Assembly (NCBI GenBank): GCA_951802425.1
Contig: OX637805.1
Location: 1,860,001-1,924,000, forward strand
Origin: Clavaria fumosa
Lineage: Eukaryota; Basidiomycota; Agaricomycetes; Agaricales; Clavariaceae
Direction: 5' to 3'
Length of the DNA stretch: 64,000 bases
In this document: positions 31,214 to 41,289 of the stretch, piece by piece
Numbering within the stretch: the first letter of the stretch is position 1
How the letters are laid out: the number at the start of each line of letters is the position of its first letter
The notes under the pieces: generated by a model
The model's input: only the letters and a program-made list of their open reading frames with translations
What the model was told of the DNA's origin: nothing
The model's database searches: none
Translations under genes and position numbers: made by a program

Positions 31214-34200
31214 TCAACCTGCCAACTTCGCCTTGTCAGGGTATTGCTGGAAGAAGTCCCGGAGCAACAGTGCAATGTTAGTGAGGTTGCGACGAGGTTC
31301 CCAGGTGTTCTCCTCTGCAGGGTATCCTAACCACTTCACCAAATACTTCACTCCCCGTCCAACCTTCTTGACATCAAGAATTTCCTCCACCTCATACTCC
31401 AAGTGGTCATCGTCAATCGTGGGGGGTGGGGGTGGAGGCAAGTTCTGGGAAGGGAAAGAGGGAGCAATATATGGGGTGAGTAGCAACTCATTGAAAACCC
31501 GGTGAATGCGCCATGCTCGGGGGAGCTTGAGTCGGTATGCTGCCGGTCCAACCTTCTCTTCGATGGTGAAGGGTCCAGCCCGCTTGTTGTCAAGCTTCTT
31601 GGATGGTCGATCCATTTTCAGGTTCCGGGTATCCAGCCAGACTAAGTCCCCCTTTGAGTATTCACGACTCGGGCGCTTTCCTTTATCATAGCTAGCCTTC
31701 ATCGCATCTGCCGCCTTCCCCATTGCATCCCTGGCTGCTCTTCGGGATTCCGTGAGCTTGGCCATCCACTCGTCTGCTGCAGGGTTCACTTCAGAGGGCG
31801 GCCGGATACCTCCATTCCAAGGGTGCCGGCCATACTCCAGATAGAAAGGTGTGAATCCAGTGGCTGAGTGCTCTCGGTTATTGAGCGCGAACTCGGCTGT
31901 GGATAGCCACTCTGCCCAATCATCCTGCAGATGGTCAACATAGGCCCGGAGATACACTTCAACCTCCTGATTGACCCGCTCTGTCTGTCCATCTGTTTGT
32001 GGGTGGAAGGCAGTGCTCGGGTTCGCCTTAACTCCAATCATCCCATAAAACTCCCTCATGAATCTGGACACAAATTGGGTTCCCCGGTCACTCACAACTT
32101 TCTGCGGGACTCCATGGTCGCGGAAGACCCGGTCTCGAAGGATCCGAGCAGCACCAAGTCCCGTGAGGTCAAGGCCAATAGCTTCGATGAGAGTTCGTTT
32201 TGTAAACTTGTCGACAATGACAAGGATCGCATTGTGACCACGTGAGAGGGGGAAAGGTCCAACAATGTCCCAAGAGATGACTGCCCAGGGGCTCTCAGGG
32301 ACAGGGTGCGGATGGAGTGGAGCGGCGCGCCTGGTACGATCAGGCTTGATTCGTTGGCATGTCTCACATCCACCTGCATACCGATTGGAATCCTTCACCA
32401 TGCCCACCCACCAATAGGACCTCAGCAGAGCCGCCCTCAGTTTCCGTGGACCAGGGTGTCCTGCGATGGGGAGGTCATGCTCAAAGGTGAGCACTGCCTC
32501 ACGTGCTTCTGGGGGCACCCAAGTGATTTCTGCCTTCCGCCAGAGTCCCATCCGATCTCTCGTCCACTCATCATCAAGCTCCTCCAGCTTCTGCACATAT
32601 ACCGCACTGTTTTTCTGGAGTAGCGTCTCCATCTCCGATGTGAACGATGTGCGGGTCTCAGCCTCTGGGAAGACCTGTACTGGTGCATCCTCCTCCACCA
32701 TCTCTCCATAGTCTGGCCTCCGTGAGAGTGCATCCGCTTTCGTGTTTGACTTCCCAGTACGGTACTTGATCTCGAAGTCAAAGCACTGGAGCTCTCCAAC
32801 CCAACGGACCTGCCTCGGTTTCAACTTCTGGGGCTTCCGGAAGTACTGGAGGTTAGCATGGTCCATCCAGATTTCGATAGTCTCTTCCACCCCAATCAGG
32901 TAAGCCCGCCACTCGCGTAGTGCCCGGATTACAGCCAGGAACTCCTTGTCGTACACATCATAATTCTTCTCAGCTGCAGTGAGGGCTTTGGAGATGTAGT
33001 CTACAACTCTCCAAGTCCCATCCACCTGCTGCTGTGAGAGAACTCCTCCAGTCGCCAAGTTGCTCGCATCTGTTTCTACCTTCCATCTCCCTTTGTCTTG
33101 TGGTAGAGCCAAGACCGGGGCTGATACTAGTGCCAGGCGGAGATCTTGGAAGGCTGCTTCCTCCTCCTCCTCCCATCTCCATGGGACTTTCCCTGTCAGC
33201 CGGAAGAGTGGTTTTGCTCGGGCAGAGAGATTTGGGATGTGCCGGCGGAGGTAGTTCAGCATCCCGTTGAATCTTTGTACCTCTTTCACATTTTTCGGTC
33301 TGGGCCAGTTACGGATCGCCGCGCCTTTAGCTGGGTCATGCTCTAGACGGTTGTGGGAGATCTTCATCCCCAGGAAGAAAACCTCACTCTTCTCGAACTC
33401 GCACTTGCTGAGTCTGAGACACAGGCCATTCTCCCCAAACTTCTTCAAGACCTGATCCATCCAATACCGATGTGTAGCCAAATCCTCTGCAAACACTATA
33501 ACATCATCGACATAGGCTCGGACATGCCCCCCTGCAATCTCTTCTCTCAACACATGGTTCATGAAGCGCTGGAAGGTTGCAGGCGCATTCTGCAGCCCAA
33601 ACCACATAACTGCCGGTTCGAAGAGTCCACGGGGCGTTAGGAAAGCACAGCGGTGCTGATGTTCTGGCCAGACCTGCATCGATGGGAAACCTCCCTTCGC
33701 ATCAATCTTGGAATAGATGGTCGCCCCCTTTAACACATCCACAGTGTCTCGTATGAGGGGGAGGGGGTACTTGTCTTTGATTAGATATGAGTTCAGCCTA
33801 GAGTAATCGATAATCGGCCGCAGCTTGTCCTTCTCACATTTGAAGAAGAAGGGGCTTGCGTACGGGGACTTCGAAGGTCGGATTCGTCCAGAAGCTAGCT
33901 GCTCATCCACCCAGCGATTCATTTCCACCATCTCTTCTCGTGTCAGAGAGTATAGCTTAGAGGAGAGGTGTCCAGGGTCTGTTTTAAACTCGATTTTGAT
34001 ATCAAAGTCAGGGCGGGAGCGGGGGAGCTCATCCCACTTTGCTTCACTAAAAACCAAAGGGTAGCGGCTGGGCCAATCAGGGGTAGGGCCAGTGTTGGGA
34101 AAACGGGTGTCCGGGATACTGGCCGAGGCCAGGGTACTCGCTTTTGGTGGACCTGAGGGTCGAACAGGGGACCGGTGGCTGTGTGGGGAGGAGGCACAGG

Positions 34201-34822
34201 AGTTGGGGCAGCGGGTGAGCCTTACTTCAGCTTTCACCCAGTCAATCTCTGGATTATGACGCTTTAGCCAGTCATGCCCAAGGATCGCCGTGTGGGACTG
34301 AGTCTTCCCTAGCAGGAAGTGGATCCGCTCCTGGTGGTCGCCAACCGTCACAAGCAGCTCCATCCCATACTGGATCTTACCATCTCTGTTCTGTGTTCCA
34401 TCCACATTATACATGGTGATTGGATTCAGCAAGGGAGATGGTTCCAATCCCACTTTTTTCGCCCACTCCAAGTCCATAAAGCAGTTGGTGCAGCCTGAGT
34501 CGACAAGGGCTTTCGTAGTTGCCCCTTTGCCAGTGCTGAGAGCCTCCAGGTGCACCTGGATGGAGAGCTCTCGGGGCATACGCAATAGGGTGTCCTTCAG
34601 CACCTCTGCAAGGTGCTTTGTTGGCTCCACTTGGCTGCTAGTCCCCTTTTCTCTTTTCGGTATTTCACTTTTAGCGGTTTCTGTTTCCGCTTTGTCCTTC
34701 ACCTCAGCCCCAATCCGGGTGTGTCTCCGCTGCAAGATAGTGTATTTTGGGATACTAGCTGTGGGTACAGGGACGGGAGGGGGGCTGGGATATCTACTCC
34801 TGAGACTCCAGTTCGGACTCAC
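31214..34822 (-). CDS. Element D Pol polyprotein: protease, RT, RNase H, integrase, chromodomain
   Basis: 1,202 residues without a stop. In order: aspartic protease ALVDSGCTNCFM; RT with YSKIDAKGGF and catalytic YVDD (RAYVDDVIVFAED); RNase H with KVETDASNLATGG, YDVYDKEFLAVI and MDHANLQYF; integrase zinc region (HDLPIAGHPG...CETCQRIKP), core SWDIVGPF, SDRGTQFVSRF and HPQTDGQTERVNQEVE, so the D-D-E triad is complete; then a GPY/F-type block (GPFTIEEKVGPAAYRL) and a C-terminal chromodomain (YEVEEILDVK, YLVKWLGYPAEENTWEP). The frame starts one base back relative to gag: it opens with GTG overlapping the gag TGA stop, so Pol is probably made by -1 frameshifting or reinitiation rather than from its own ATG. 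Chromodomains can steer integration to marked chromatin. All catalytic residues are intact. Confidence 0.93.
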   Translation of the reverse strand: MSPNWSLRSRYPSPPPVPVPTASIPKYTILQRRHTRIGAEVKDKAETETAKSEIPKREKGTSSQVEPTKHLAEVLKDTLLRMPRELSIQVHLEALSTGKGATTKALVDSGCTNCFMDLEWAKKVGLEPSPLLNPITMYNVDGTQNRDGKIQYGMELLVTVGDHQERIHFLLGKTQSHTAILGHDWLKRHNPEIDWVKAEVRLTRCPNSCASSPHSHRSPVRPSGPPKASTLASASIPDTRFPNTGPTPDWPSRYPLVFSEAKWDELPRSRPDFDIKIEFKTDPGHLSSKLYSLTREEMVEMNRWVDEQLASGRIRPSKSPYASPFFFKCEKDKLRPIIDYSRLNSYLIKDKYPLPLIRDTVDVLKGATIYSKIDAKGGFPSMQVWPEHQHRCAFLTPRGLFEPAVMWFGLQNAPATFQRFMNHVLREEIAGGHVRAYVDDVIVFAEDLATHRYWMDQVLKKFGENGLCLRLSKCEFEKSEVFFLGMKISHNRLEHDPAKGAAIRNWPRPKNVKEVQRFNGMLNYLRRHIPNLSARAKPLFRLTGKVPWRWEEEEEAAFQDLRLALVSAPVLALPQDKGRWKVETDASNLATGGVLSQQQVDGTWRVVDYISKALTAAEKNYDVYDKEFLAVIRALREWRAYLIGVEETIEIWMDHANLQYFRKPQKLKPRQVRWVGELQCFDFEIKYRTGKSNTKADALSRRPDYGEMVEEDAPVQVFPEAETRTSFTSEMETLLQKNSAVYVQKLEELDDEWTRDRMGLWRKAEITWVPPEAREAVLTFEHDLPIAGHPGPRKLRAALLRSYWWVGMVKDSNRYAGGCETCQRIKPDRTRRAAPLHPHPVPESPWAVISWDIVGPFPLSRGHNAILVIVDKFTKRTLIEAIGLDLTGLGAARILRDRVFRDHGVPQKVVSDRGTQFVSRFMREFYGMIGVKANPSTAFHPQTDGQTERVNQEVEVYLRAYVDHLQDDWAEWLSTAEFALNNREHSATGFTPFYLEYGRHPWNGGIRPPSEVNPAADEWMAKLTESRRAARDAMGKAADAMKASYDKGKRPSREYSKGDLVWLDTRNLKMDRPSKKLDNKRAGPFTIEEKVGPAAYRLKLPRAWRIHRVFNELLLTPYIAPSFPSQNLPPPPPPTIDDDHLEYEVEEILDVKKVGRGVKYLVKWLGYPAEENTWEPRRNLTNIALLLRDFFQQYPDKAKLAG

Positions 34823-35823
34823 TGGGCCTCGTCTCCAAAATCCGGCTCTTCAACAGGAGCCCTCTTCTCTCTCTCGAGCAAATCCAGGCGGTCTCGGAGC
34901 AGTGCGATCTCGTTCTCATAGTCCTCTGCACTACGTGCCTGGCTTTCCACAGCGCGGATCTGCGGCCTCGGGATCTGCGGACGTGTGTCCTGGAGCTGGC
35001 AATCTCTCACCATGTGACCAGCTTGGCCACATCGGAAGCAGGTGCGCAACACTCCAAGGGCACGGGCACGATCCACCACCATGGCATCACCGGCATTGGT
35101 GGGACGCGGCATGGTGGGAGGGGCAGGGGTGCGGGCCAGAGGCTGGGCCAGGAAGGGACGGGGGGCTGGGGCGAAGCGGGTTTGTTGAGGGAGGGGGCGG
35201 CTGGTTGCGGGCAGAGCAGGACGCACAGAGTTCTGTTGTGCGATGACTCCGTCGAGGCGATGCTGCTGAGCGTCTAGCTTTTCGGCAAGTGCCTTCCACT
35301 GCACGTAGGTCTCTGGCATTGGCGAAACACCATAGACCTTTCCCACTAGCCTCCTGCTCAGATTCGACTCCAGCCAATGGACCAGGATGTCCGAATTGGC
35401 TACTTCTGTCATCCCCGCTCTTCGGAACATTGTTTCGAACTTTGCGAAGAACTCAGGTGCCGTCATGCCACCCTGTTTCAACTTCGCAATATCTGCGAGG
35501 GCAGTCGCACGGTCGTTCGGGTCATCGAACGCTCGCTTCATCTCTTCCACAAATTCTGCCCAGGTTCCAACCTCGTTGTTACCCAGGATTTCCTCTCCCT
35601 TCACATTTGCCCATTCTGCGGCAAACCCCTCGCCAGTAATTTTGCTGAGGGTGTAGAGGACCTTTGCCAGGTCCGTGGCATAGATTATCGGATTCGCCAT
35701 AAACAGGAGGCGGAGCGACCGGAGGAATGTACAGAAATTTCTTTTTTGCCCATCGAATGGGGCGACGACTAAATCCAGCCTTGTGGCATGGACTTCAGGC
35801 GGGGCGATGTGGTCAGCCATCAC
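34819..35823 (-). CDS. Element D Gag (capsid-nucleocapsid)
   Basis: 334 residues, start MMADHIAPPE. The region of about residues 20-150 is the retrotransposon Gag (capsid) fold: FLRSLRLLFMANP, EEILGNNEVGTWAEFVEEMK, LKQGGMTAPEFFAKFETMFR. A Pro/Arg-rich linker follows, then one zinc knuckle CFRCGQAGHMVRDC (CX2CX4HX4C) for binding the element RNA. A short coiled coil (YENEIALLRDRLDLLERE) ends the protein. The TGA stop overlaps the start of pol. A 650-base leader separates it from the 5' LTR. Confidence 0.92.
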   Translation of the reverse strand: MMADHIAPPEVHATRLDLVVAPFDGQKRNFCTFLRSLRLLFMANPIIYATDLAKVLYTLSKITGEGFAAEWANVKGEEILGNNEVGTWAEFVEEMKRAFDDPNDRATALADIAKLKQGGMTAPEFFAKFETMFRRAGMTEVANSDILVHWLESNLSRRLVGKVYGVSPMPETYVQWKALAEKLDAQQHRLDGVIAQQNSVRPALPATSRPLPQQTRFAPAPRPFLAQPLARTPAPPTMPRPTNAGDAMVVDRARALGVLRTCFRCGQAGHMVRDCQLQDTRPQIPRPQIRAVESQARSAEDYENEIALLRDRLDLLEREKRAPVEEPDFGDEAQ

Positions 35824-36473
35824 AGACCCTGGTGGTGGTGATGGGGTTTCGGGGACGTCGGTAACAGGGGAATCGGGGGGGAGCTGGGCTCGACCCGGTC
35901 TCGGACGCAGACGCTGTAAATAGAATTCCGGGCCTTGGGCACTCAGGATTTCTTCGATCTCTTAGCAGTCCTGTCCTCTCAGGCTGCTCTCTATGTATCT
36001 AGGTACTTATAGAACTCTTATTCTATAAAACTTGTTGCTAGCGTGGGGCCCAAATGGTGTCCCAGGTGGTCACTCCACAACTCCTAGTGAGTTGCCCGTG
36101 TGCCCTTCTGACAATGGTCACAGAGCAAGGGCCCTGTCCACTGGACCAGGAAACTACAGAAAAACTATGTATAGGGCCTTTCCGTGCCCTGTACACTACA
36201 CGATTCACTGGTACGTAGCTGTAAAGCAAAGTTCCGGGCCTTTGGCACTCGGTGTCTCTTGGGGAGGGTCACAGTAGACTTCCTCTGGGTCTGGTCACGT
36301 GTATCTACACACAGTAAAAATTTCACATGGTTCTGTTGCACACCGTGGGCAGGGTAAAGAGAAAGAGGATGAGGGGGATAAGCTGTCACAGAGTGTGACA
36401 GTTTGAGATAGGGGTCCAGGCTAGCCAGGTTAGGACACGGGGCTAGGGCAGACAGGGGTTGATGTTAGTATTG

Positions 36474-36778
36474 TGTCAGACTTAGTCTCACGGTTCACAC
36501 AACTTAACGTAAGGTCGATGATGACGATACTAACATAAGGGGAAAAGGGTACAAGTAAGAAAGCGACGTAGTATATATAGCGAGAGGTTCGGGAGTTGCC
36601 GGCGTTCCCACGCTCGGACCCCGTGCGTCACGTGATGCGTCCAGGCCCGGGTCACGTGATTTTCCCCTTATGTAAGCCACCACCCGTTCGGGTCACGTGA
36701 CTCGTCTGCAAACTTCCCACAACTCTTTTGCGATCCTTTCTTGGCCTTTCCAACCTGCTTATGTAAGCGATCCTGACA
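36474..36778 (-). repeat. 5' LTR of element D
   Basis: 305 bases, 302 identical to 30883-31187. It holds the same three CACGTG sites (36629, 36653, 36694) and should carry the promoter for the genomic RNA, which runs leftward. Confidence 0.95.
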
Positions 36779-36783
36779 ATCCC

Positions 36784-37817
36784 ATTGGGACGCAAGTGAG
36801 TCGTTTGGCTCTGAGAGGGGTTTGAAACGTGGTAAGGTCTCGGCTTCGCTCGTCGAGAGACCACTGATCGAAGGAGATGAATAAGTCGAGTGATCCGTAG
36901 CATCCACGTCTGGCAAATGATTCCGCAAAAACCTCCATTATTGGGGGAACCGCGGAGTTGCCGATGGTGACTTTGTTCAACGGCTGGAGGTTATGAACGA
37001 GTCGGAGGGACTTTCCGTCTTTCTTTAATACACAGAACCATTGAGACCGATAAGAGGAATTGGATTCTTCGTAGACTCCAGCCGCTATCTTTTCTCGGAT
37101 AACTTTGAGGACTTCATCGTAGATGCCGGGAGGGATTGGTATATTTTTGAAGACCCAAGGAACATGATCGACTGTCGGGATGATAATCGGATCGAAGTAT
37201 TTTGCATCAAATCGTCCTTTTTCGGTCTCCTTCCAAGCGAAGGCATCTTCCTGGATTTTAACAAGATAGTGAACGAGTTTTTCTTCTTCTGGCCATAAAA
37301 ATCCAGTGGGGTTCGCGTTATGCGCATCTTTCCGGTCCTGAGTATATCAGTGACCGGGTGTGAAATCGGGGGGGTGTGTTGGAAGAATGGGTATGTCGGC
37401 TAGGGGGTCCGGATGCCGGCGTCGAACAATCTGGAATTCTTCGGGTACTGTCGCTTTGATCAGATTGACACGATTCGCCACCTTCTTATATTTCTTTCCT
37501 AAGTAAACTGGTAAAACGGCTTCTGTGGACGGGAAATTCATTTCGGAAGTATTTTTGGGCAAGGGGTATACCATATTCGGATGCGTCGGTTCACATCCGA
37601 TAACAACCGGGGGATCAAAGGAATCAAGGGAAATGTCTGAGACTCTGATACAAGGAAGGGGGTCAAAAGGGGCTAGATTTACAAAGGAAGACGATGAGGA
37701 ATTCTGAACGGAAACAGAGAAGATGGCTGGAGTCTCGTATTTGGGTATAGTTTCCATGTCCACATTGATCGGAAGTGAGTCCAGGGGATTGCGGATATTC
37801 GGGGCTCCAGCCATCAA
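36784..37817 (-). pseudogene. Element B reverse transcriptase N-terminal half
   Basis: The frame MMAGAPNIRNPLDSLPINVD opens at 37817, overlapping the protease stop. It passes a linker with FQIVRRRHPDPL and meets a TGA at 37347-37349 (PPDFTPGH, stop). Beyond it the RT N-terminus is clear: TGFLWPEEEKLVHYL, WVFKNIPIPPGIYDEV, SYRSQWFCVLKKDGKSLRLV, the first RT Asp region YGSLDLFISFDQW and LTTFQTPL, ending CVPMG at the element D insertion site. It joins in frame to 30882 downward when D and one target duplication are ignored. Confidence 0.82.
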
Positions 37818-39001
37818 AAATCCGGATACTGTTTCTTGTTTTTCGAGGTTTTCCGGACAGGGATTCGCTCTTTTGTTGGCACTATGATTCGTTCTCTGGT
37901 GTTCAGATTGTTAAGAATGAGATCCTGGGCCCCGTGGGGATGATCGATTGTCTGAGAACCAGTTAGCATAAAAAACGGTCGTCCGACGAGAACCTCGCAG
38001 GGCAGCATGTCTGCTACTTGCATTTGAACATGGAACGTGCACGGACCGATTTGCAAAGGAAAATTTTTGATAAGTCCGAGTGTCGGGGCGATGGTGCCGT
38101 GAGAGGATTCCATATGAATAACATGCTCGGAGTGTAATGGATTGCCAAGTTTCTCCCAAACGTCTCGCCGCATTGCTACAATCGAGCTTCCCTGGTCAAG
38201 AAGACACTCCGCAGCGATCTGTCCATCCAATATGCCTTCAACAGTGCGGAGCGGAGCAGCATCGACTGCCACAACGAGATCGGAGGTGTCCGGGGCCGTA
38301 ACATTTGTGTAGAGGGTATCCTGTACAGCAGAAGTGGTGACTGGGACGCGGCGGGCGGTAACCATATCTTTCATCTTTTTGTGGATATCTCCAGAAATGG
38401 CGAGTAGTTCACGGGGTGTGATGCGGACCGGGATGTCGAGTGCGTGGTCGAAAACTTGTTGAACGGTTACAGTGTTTTTGATCAGAGCTTGGTAATGATA
38501 CTGGACGTCAGGTCGTTCAGTTCTTTCCGGCTTCAATGGACGAGTTACCTGAGTCAGTGTAATGACAACGGCGGGCGGAGGAGGTAACCTAGATGGCTGT
38601 GGATCGTTATTCCTATGTGCAGGCGCTTTCCTTTTGCCCTTATCTGTTTTCTGGGCTACATCGTTTGCGAAAATGCGAACCATATTCTCTAGCGCGATTT
38701 CCTCGTTATCGTCCTCGTCCGGTTCATCTTCCACATCCGGAGGATTACCGGATAGTCCGGTCGGCTGTGCTTCAAATACCGCGGTAGTTGCCGGTTGCGT
38801 GTTCTGGGACTGATAAGTAGTGTAGTACTTGTCAAAGCGCTCGGATAGGTTGTTTCCTATGATAGTGCCTGGCAAGTATCGTCCGGATGGGAGGCAAATC
38901 CTGCCTTCGGTGTTCCATATACACTTGCCGGACTTGATGTATTCGAGGGCTTTCAGACAGGCATTAACGAAATGACCTGGTTCCGAACAAAAGTTACACG
39001 T
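37814..39001 (-). pseudogene. Element B zinc knuckle and aspartic protease region
   Basis: Immediately after the gag stop the frame reads CNFCSEPGHFVNAC, a CCHC zinc knuckle. It is cut off from gag by a TGA (39002-39004) that probably replaced CGA. From 38875 a 353-residue open frame runs through an acidic stretch, a basic patch KGKRKAPAHR, and the protease: AECLLDQGSSIVAM (the D-Q-G form of the D-T/S-G active site) with hydrophobic flanks and VLVGRPFF as the second half. This arrangement, with a protease domain ahead of a long linker to RT, is one I associate with a large agaricomycete gypsy family. Confidence 0.75.
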
Positions 39002-40191
39002 TCAATTTGTAGGGGCATTCGTGGTCTGAGGGGCGGAGCGTTTTGCCAGTTCGAGAGATTGAGCCGATAGAATTGATTCGAGGCGGGCCATTGTGGAAGC
39101 AAATGTTGCTAGGGCCGCGGACATGTCAAGCTCTTCCTTCTTGATTACCGGTTTCGTTTCCCTCCCGGGGGCTGTGGATGCAAAATGGAGGGGTCCGGAG
39201 AATTGTTCGGTTGTCACGGAATGCGGGGACGTCGAGGAAAGTAGGAATTCGGCTGCGGCATGAACCTCGTTCATCGGGTATGGGTCCTCCAGATGGTGAT
39301 CAGGTAGTATAATAGCAAGCCGGCTCTCGATCCGGCACCTTGTGTGATCCCCAAATCCGAGGATGTATAGCCAGTTCCTATCATTTGTACTCATACGCTG
39401 TGAGCTGATTAAATGCGAGGTGATCCAAAGAAAGTCCCGGTAATACTCTCCGTGTTCTGCGCACGTGTAAAGTCCTTTTTGGGCTGAGTCTGTTATAAAA
39501 CAGTCCAGATCGGCAACAGAAAATAAACAGCCACCATCGGAGCCTGGATAAAGACGTCGAACGGCTGCTTTGAAGGTATCCCAGGTCCATTCCGGGTGCG
39601 GTTCAGGTGTGAGAGTCTCCCAAAGGAGACACGTATCAGTGTCGAGGTAATGCTTCGCGTACCGAATTAAGTTGGCCTCTGGAGCGTCCGGATTGATGCC
39701 GGTTAGTATGATGTCGATGTCTTCGAAGTACCGGTTGAGGTGCGTCGGTACTCCGTCAAAGGCAGGAGCCCCGTGAGCGCCACGGAGTGGATATCTCGGT
39801 TGATTGGCCATTTGTATTGGTGTGTGGGGTGGTAAGTGAACTTCGTCTGGTAAATTCTGAGGCATTTGTGGTGGGAACTGAAGAATGTTCAGTTCGAGGG
39901 GAAGTGGTGTAAGTGGTTCTTTGGTGGTTCGTGGTGATGTAGTGATGGGAGATGCAAAACTCGTATGGGAGTATACAATAGATGAGATACTAGGTATGTT
40001 CGATGGAAGTAGATGAGCAGTTTCAATTACTTCTCCCGCAGATTCGGTATGCGATGGTTCCGGAGTCGGATTCGGGTTTCGCACTCTCAGGCGTTCGGAG
40101 CGTCGAGGCTGGGAAGCCGATAAGCCTCTGGGAATCCTCGAAGACTGAAGTGAAGGCGTTGTTGTGACCCCCTCACGGTGGGCTCCAAAAT
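39002..40191 (-). pseudogene. Element B Gag
   Basis: Open frame from the inner edge of the 5' LTR to a TGA at 39002. The likely start is the Met of MANQPRYPLRGAHGAPAFDG (about 39810), because residues before it overlap the primer-binding region and are Ser/Pro low complexity. The Gag body has RYFEDIDIILTG, LIRYAKHYLDTDTCLLWETL, WDTFKAAVRRLYPGS and YRDFLWITSHLISS, a capsid-like alpha-helical domain. The nucleocapsid is separated from it by the in-frame TGA, so no complete Gag can be made without readthrough. Confidence 0.78.
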
Positions 40192-41098
40192 TGTAGTAGG
40201 CTGATCTGGTGTTGGCTGCAAACAAGTGTTCACGGCCTGGTTCTTCAGGGGGTCTTGTAACACATCAGAAACACTAAACAGAACCTCTGAGGATATAGAG
40301 GATGAATGCAAAAGGGTTCAAAGAATGAAAATATACGCTGTCCGAAGTATCTGGTATTGGGTCCGATAGAGTCCGATATCCGGATTAAGAATGCGAGAGG
40401 CCGGCGTCGACGAAGGCCAGCGGTTCAAAGGGTACGACGAAGGGCAGGCTTATTGAAAGTCACAACAAGAGGATGACAGTCCAAAAGCTTGCTTTCCATA
40501 GAGTCCAGTGCATACTTAAGTACATTTTCCTAAGTACAGCAAATCTGGTTCTACGGAAATCTCCAGAGGTTATGGAGGAGAATGCGGTATTGCGTACAGA
40601 GTCATATGGAGGTCATAAATCATAAAGGAGTCATGCGGTTCAGAGGAATGAAGTGTCCGATGATTGGTGTACCTGCGGACCACTCGTGAAATGAAGGAAA
40701 ATGTATGGCGTACAGCAAAGGAGTGCTGGGTACAATGGACGAGGTGCTACAGAGGGTTTAAGACATTGAAATCAACAGACATCTGAAAGGGAACACAATA
40801 TGAAATTTACAGCATGGTATATGAAATAAACGAAGGAAAATGAAATAGTGATTATCTCGAGTGCTGACCATGCTGTGGTGATGAAATAGAAAGGTGGGGG
40901 CAGTGTGTGTGAGCAGCAGGCTGTGATCGCCACGAGGGATTCGAGACCGAGGAGTCCGATATCCAGGACTTGTCGGATGTGCCGGATGTTATCGGACAGT
41001 ATCGGATCCTTATCGGAGGTGAATGACTTGAATCCCAGAGTGTTCGGATAGTCGATATCTGCTGTGTTTCCATAGTCAGACCGTATATTATCCTTACA
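40192..41098 (-). repeat. 5' LTR of element B
   Basis: 907 bases, pairs with 25301-26207. Retains several CpG that are TpG or CpA in the other LTR and the reverse, showing independent decay after insertion. Confidence 0.93.
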
Positions 41099-41289
41099 GC
41101 ATGAGGAGATGGGGTTTCCCCCATCGGATCATCCATTGTAAAAAATGGTTGATGAAGAAAAGAGAAAAAGAGGGTGGGCCCTCTTAAGGTTTTGTACCTT
41201 ACGGTGGAGCCACCATGTGACTCAATCACTGTGGCTAACGACCCCACAGACTGGCTCGATCGCGTTTACTACTCTGCGCTCTGCTTGAG

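Larger units (their letters stand above)
30883..36778 (-). mobile_element. LTR retrotransposon D (Ty3/gypsy chromovirus), structurally intact
   Basis: 5,896 bases with 305-base LTRs (30883-31187 and 36474-36778) and a perfect 5-base target duplication ATCCC (30878-30882 and 36779-36783). It sits in the RT gene of element B. Gag (34819-35823) and pol (31214-34822) are both uninterrupted on the minus strand. The polypurine tract AAGAGGGGGGTGA lies against the 3' LTR. The LTRs differ at only three positions. It is the youngest insertion in the nest and the only one that could still encode all its proteins. Confidence 0.95.
25301..41098 (-). mobile_element. LTR retrotransposon B (Ty3/gypsy), carrying element D
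   Basis: Two 907-base LTRs bound 15.8 kb, of which 5.9 kb is element D. Minus-strand order: 5' LTR (40192-41098), gag, zinc knuckle, protease, RT (split by D), RNase H, integrase, then a separate spliced gene on the plus strand, then the 3' LTR (25301-26207). Next to the 5' LTR the minus strand reads TTTTGGAGCCCACCGTGAGG, a typical primer-binding-site region; next to the 3' LTR is AGCCCCCGGGAGA, a plausible polypurine tract. Flanks AGTGC and GCATG give no clean target duplication, yet element A is continuous across the insertion. Several in-frame stops show it is inactive. Confidence 0.9.

Noticed and set aside
25296..41103. Target duplication for element B
   Set aside because: Flanks AGTGC and GCATG do not match; insertion is supported by the split element A ORF instead.
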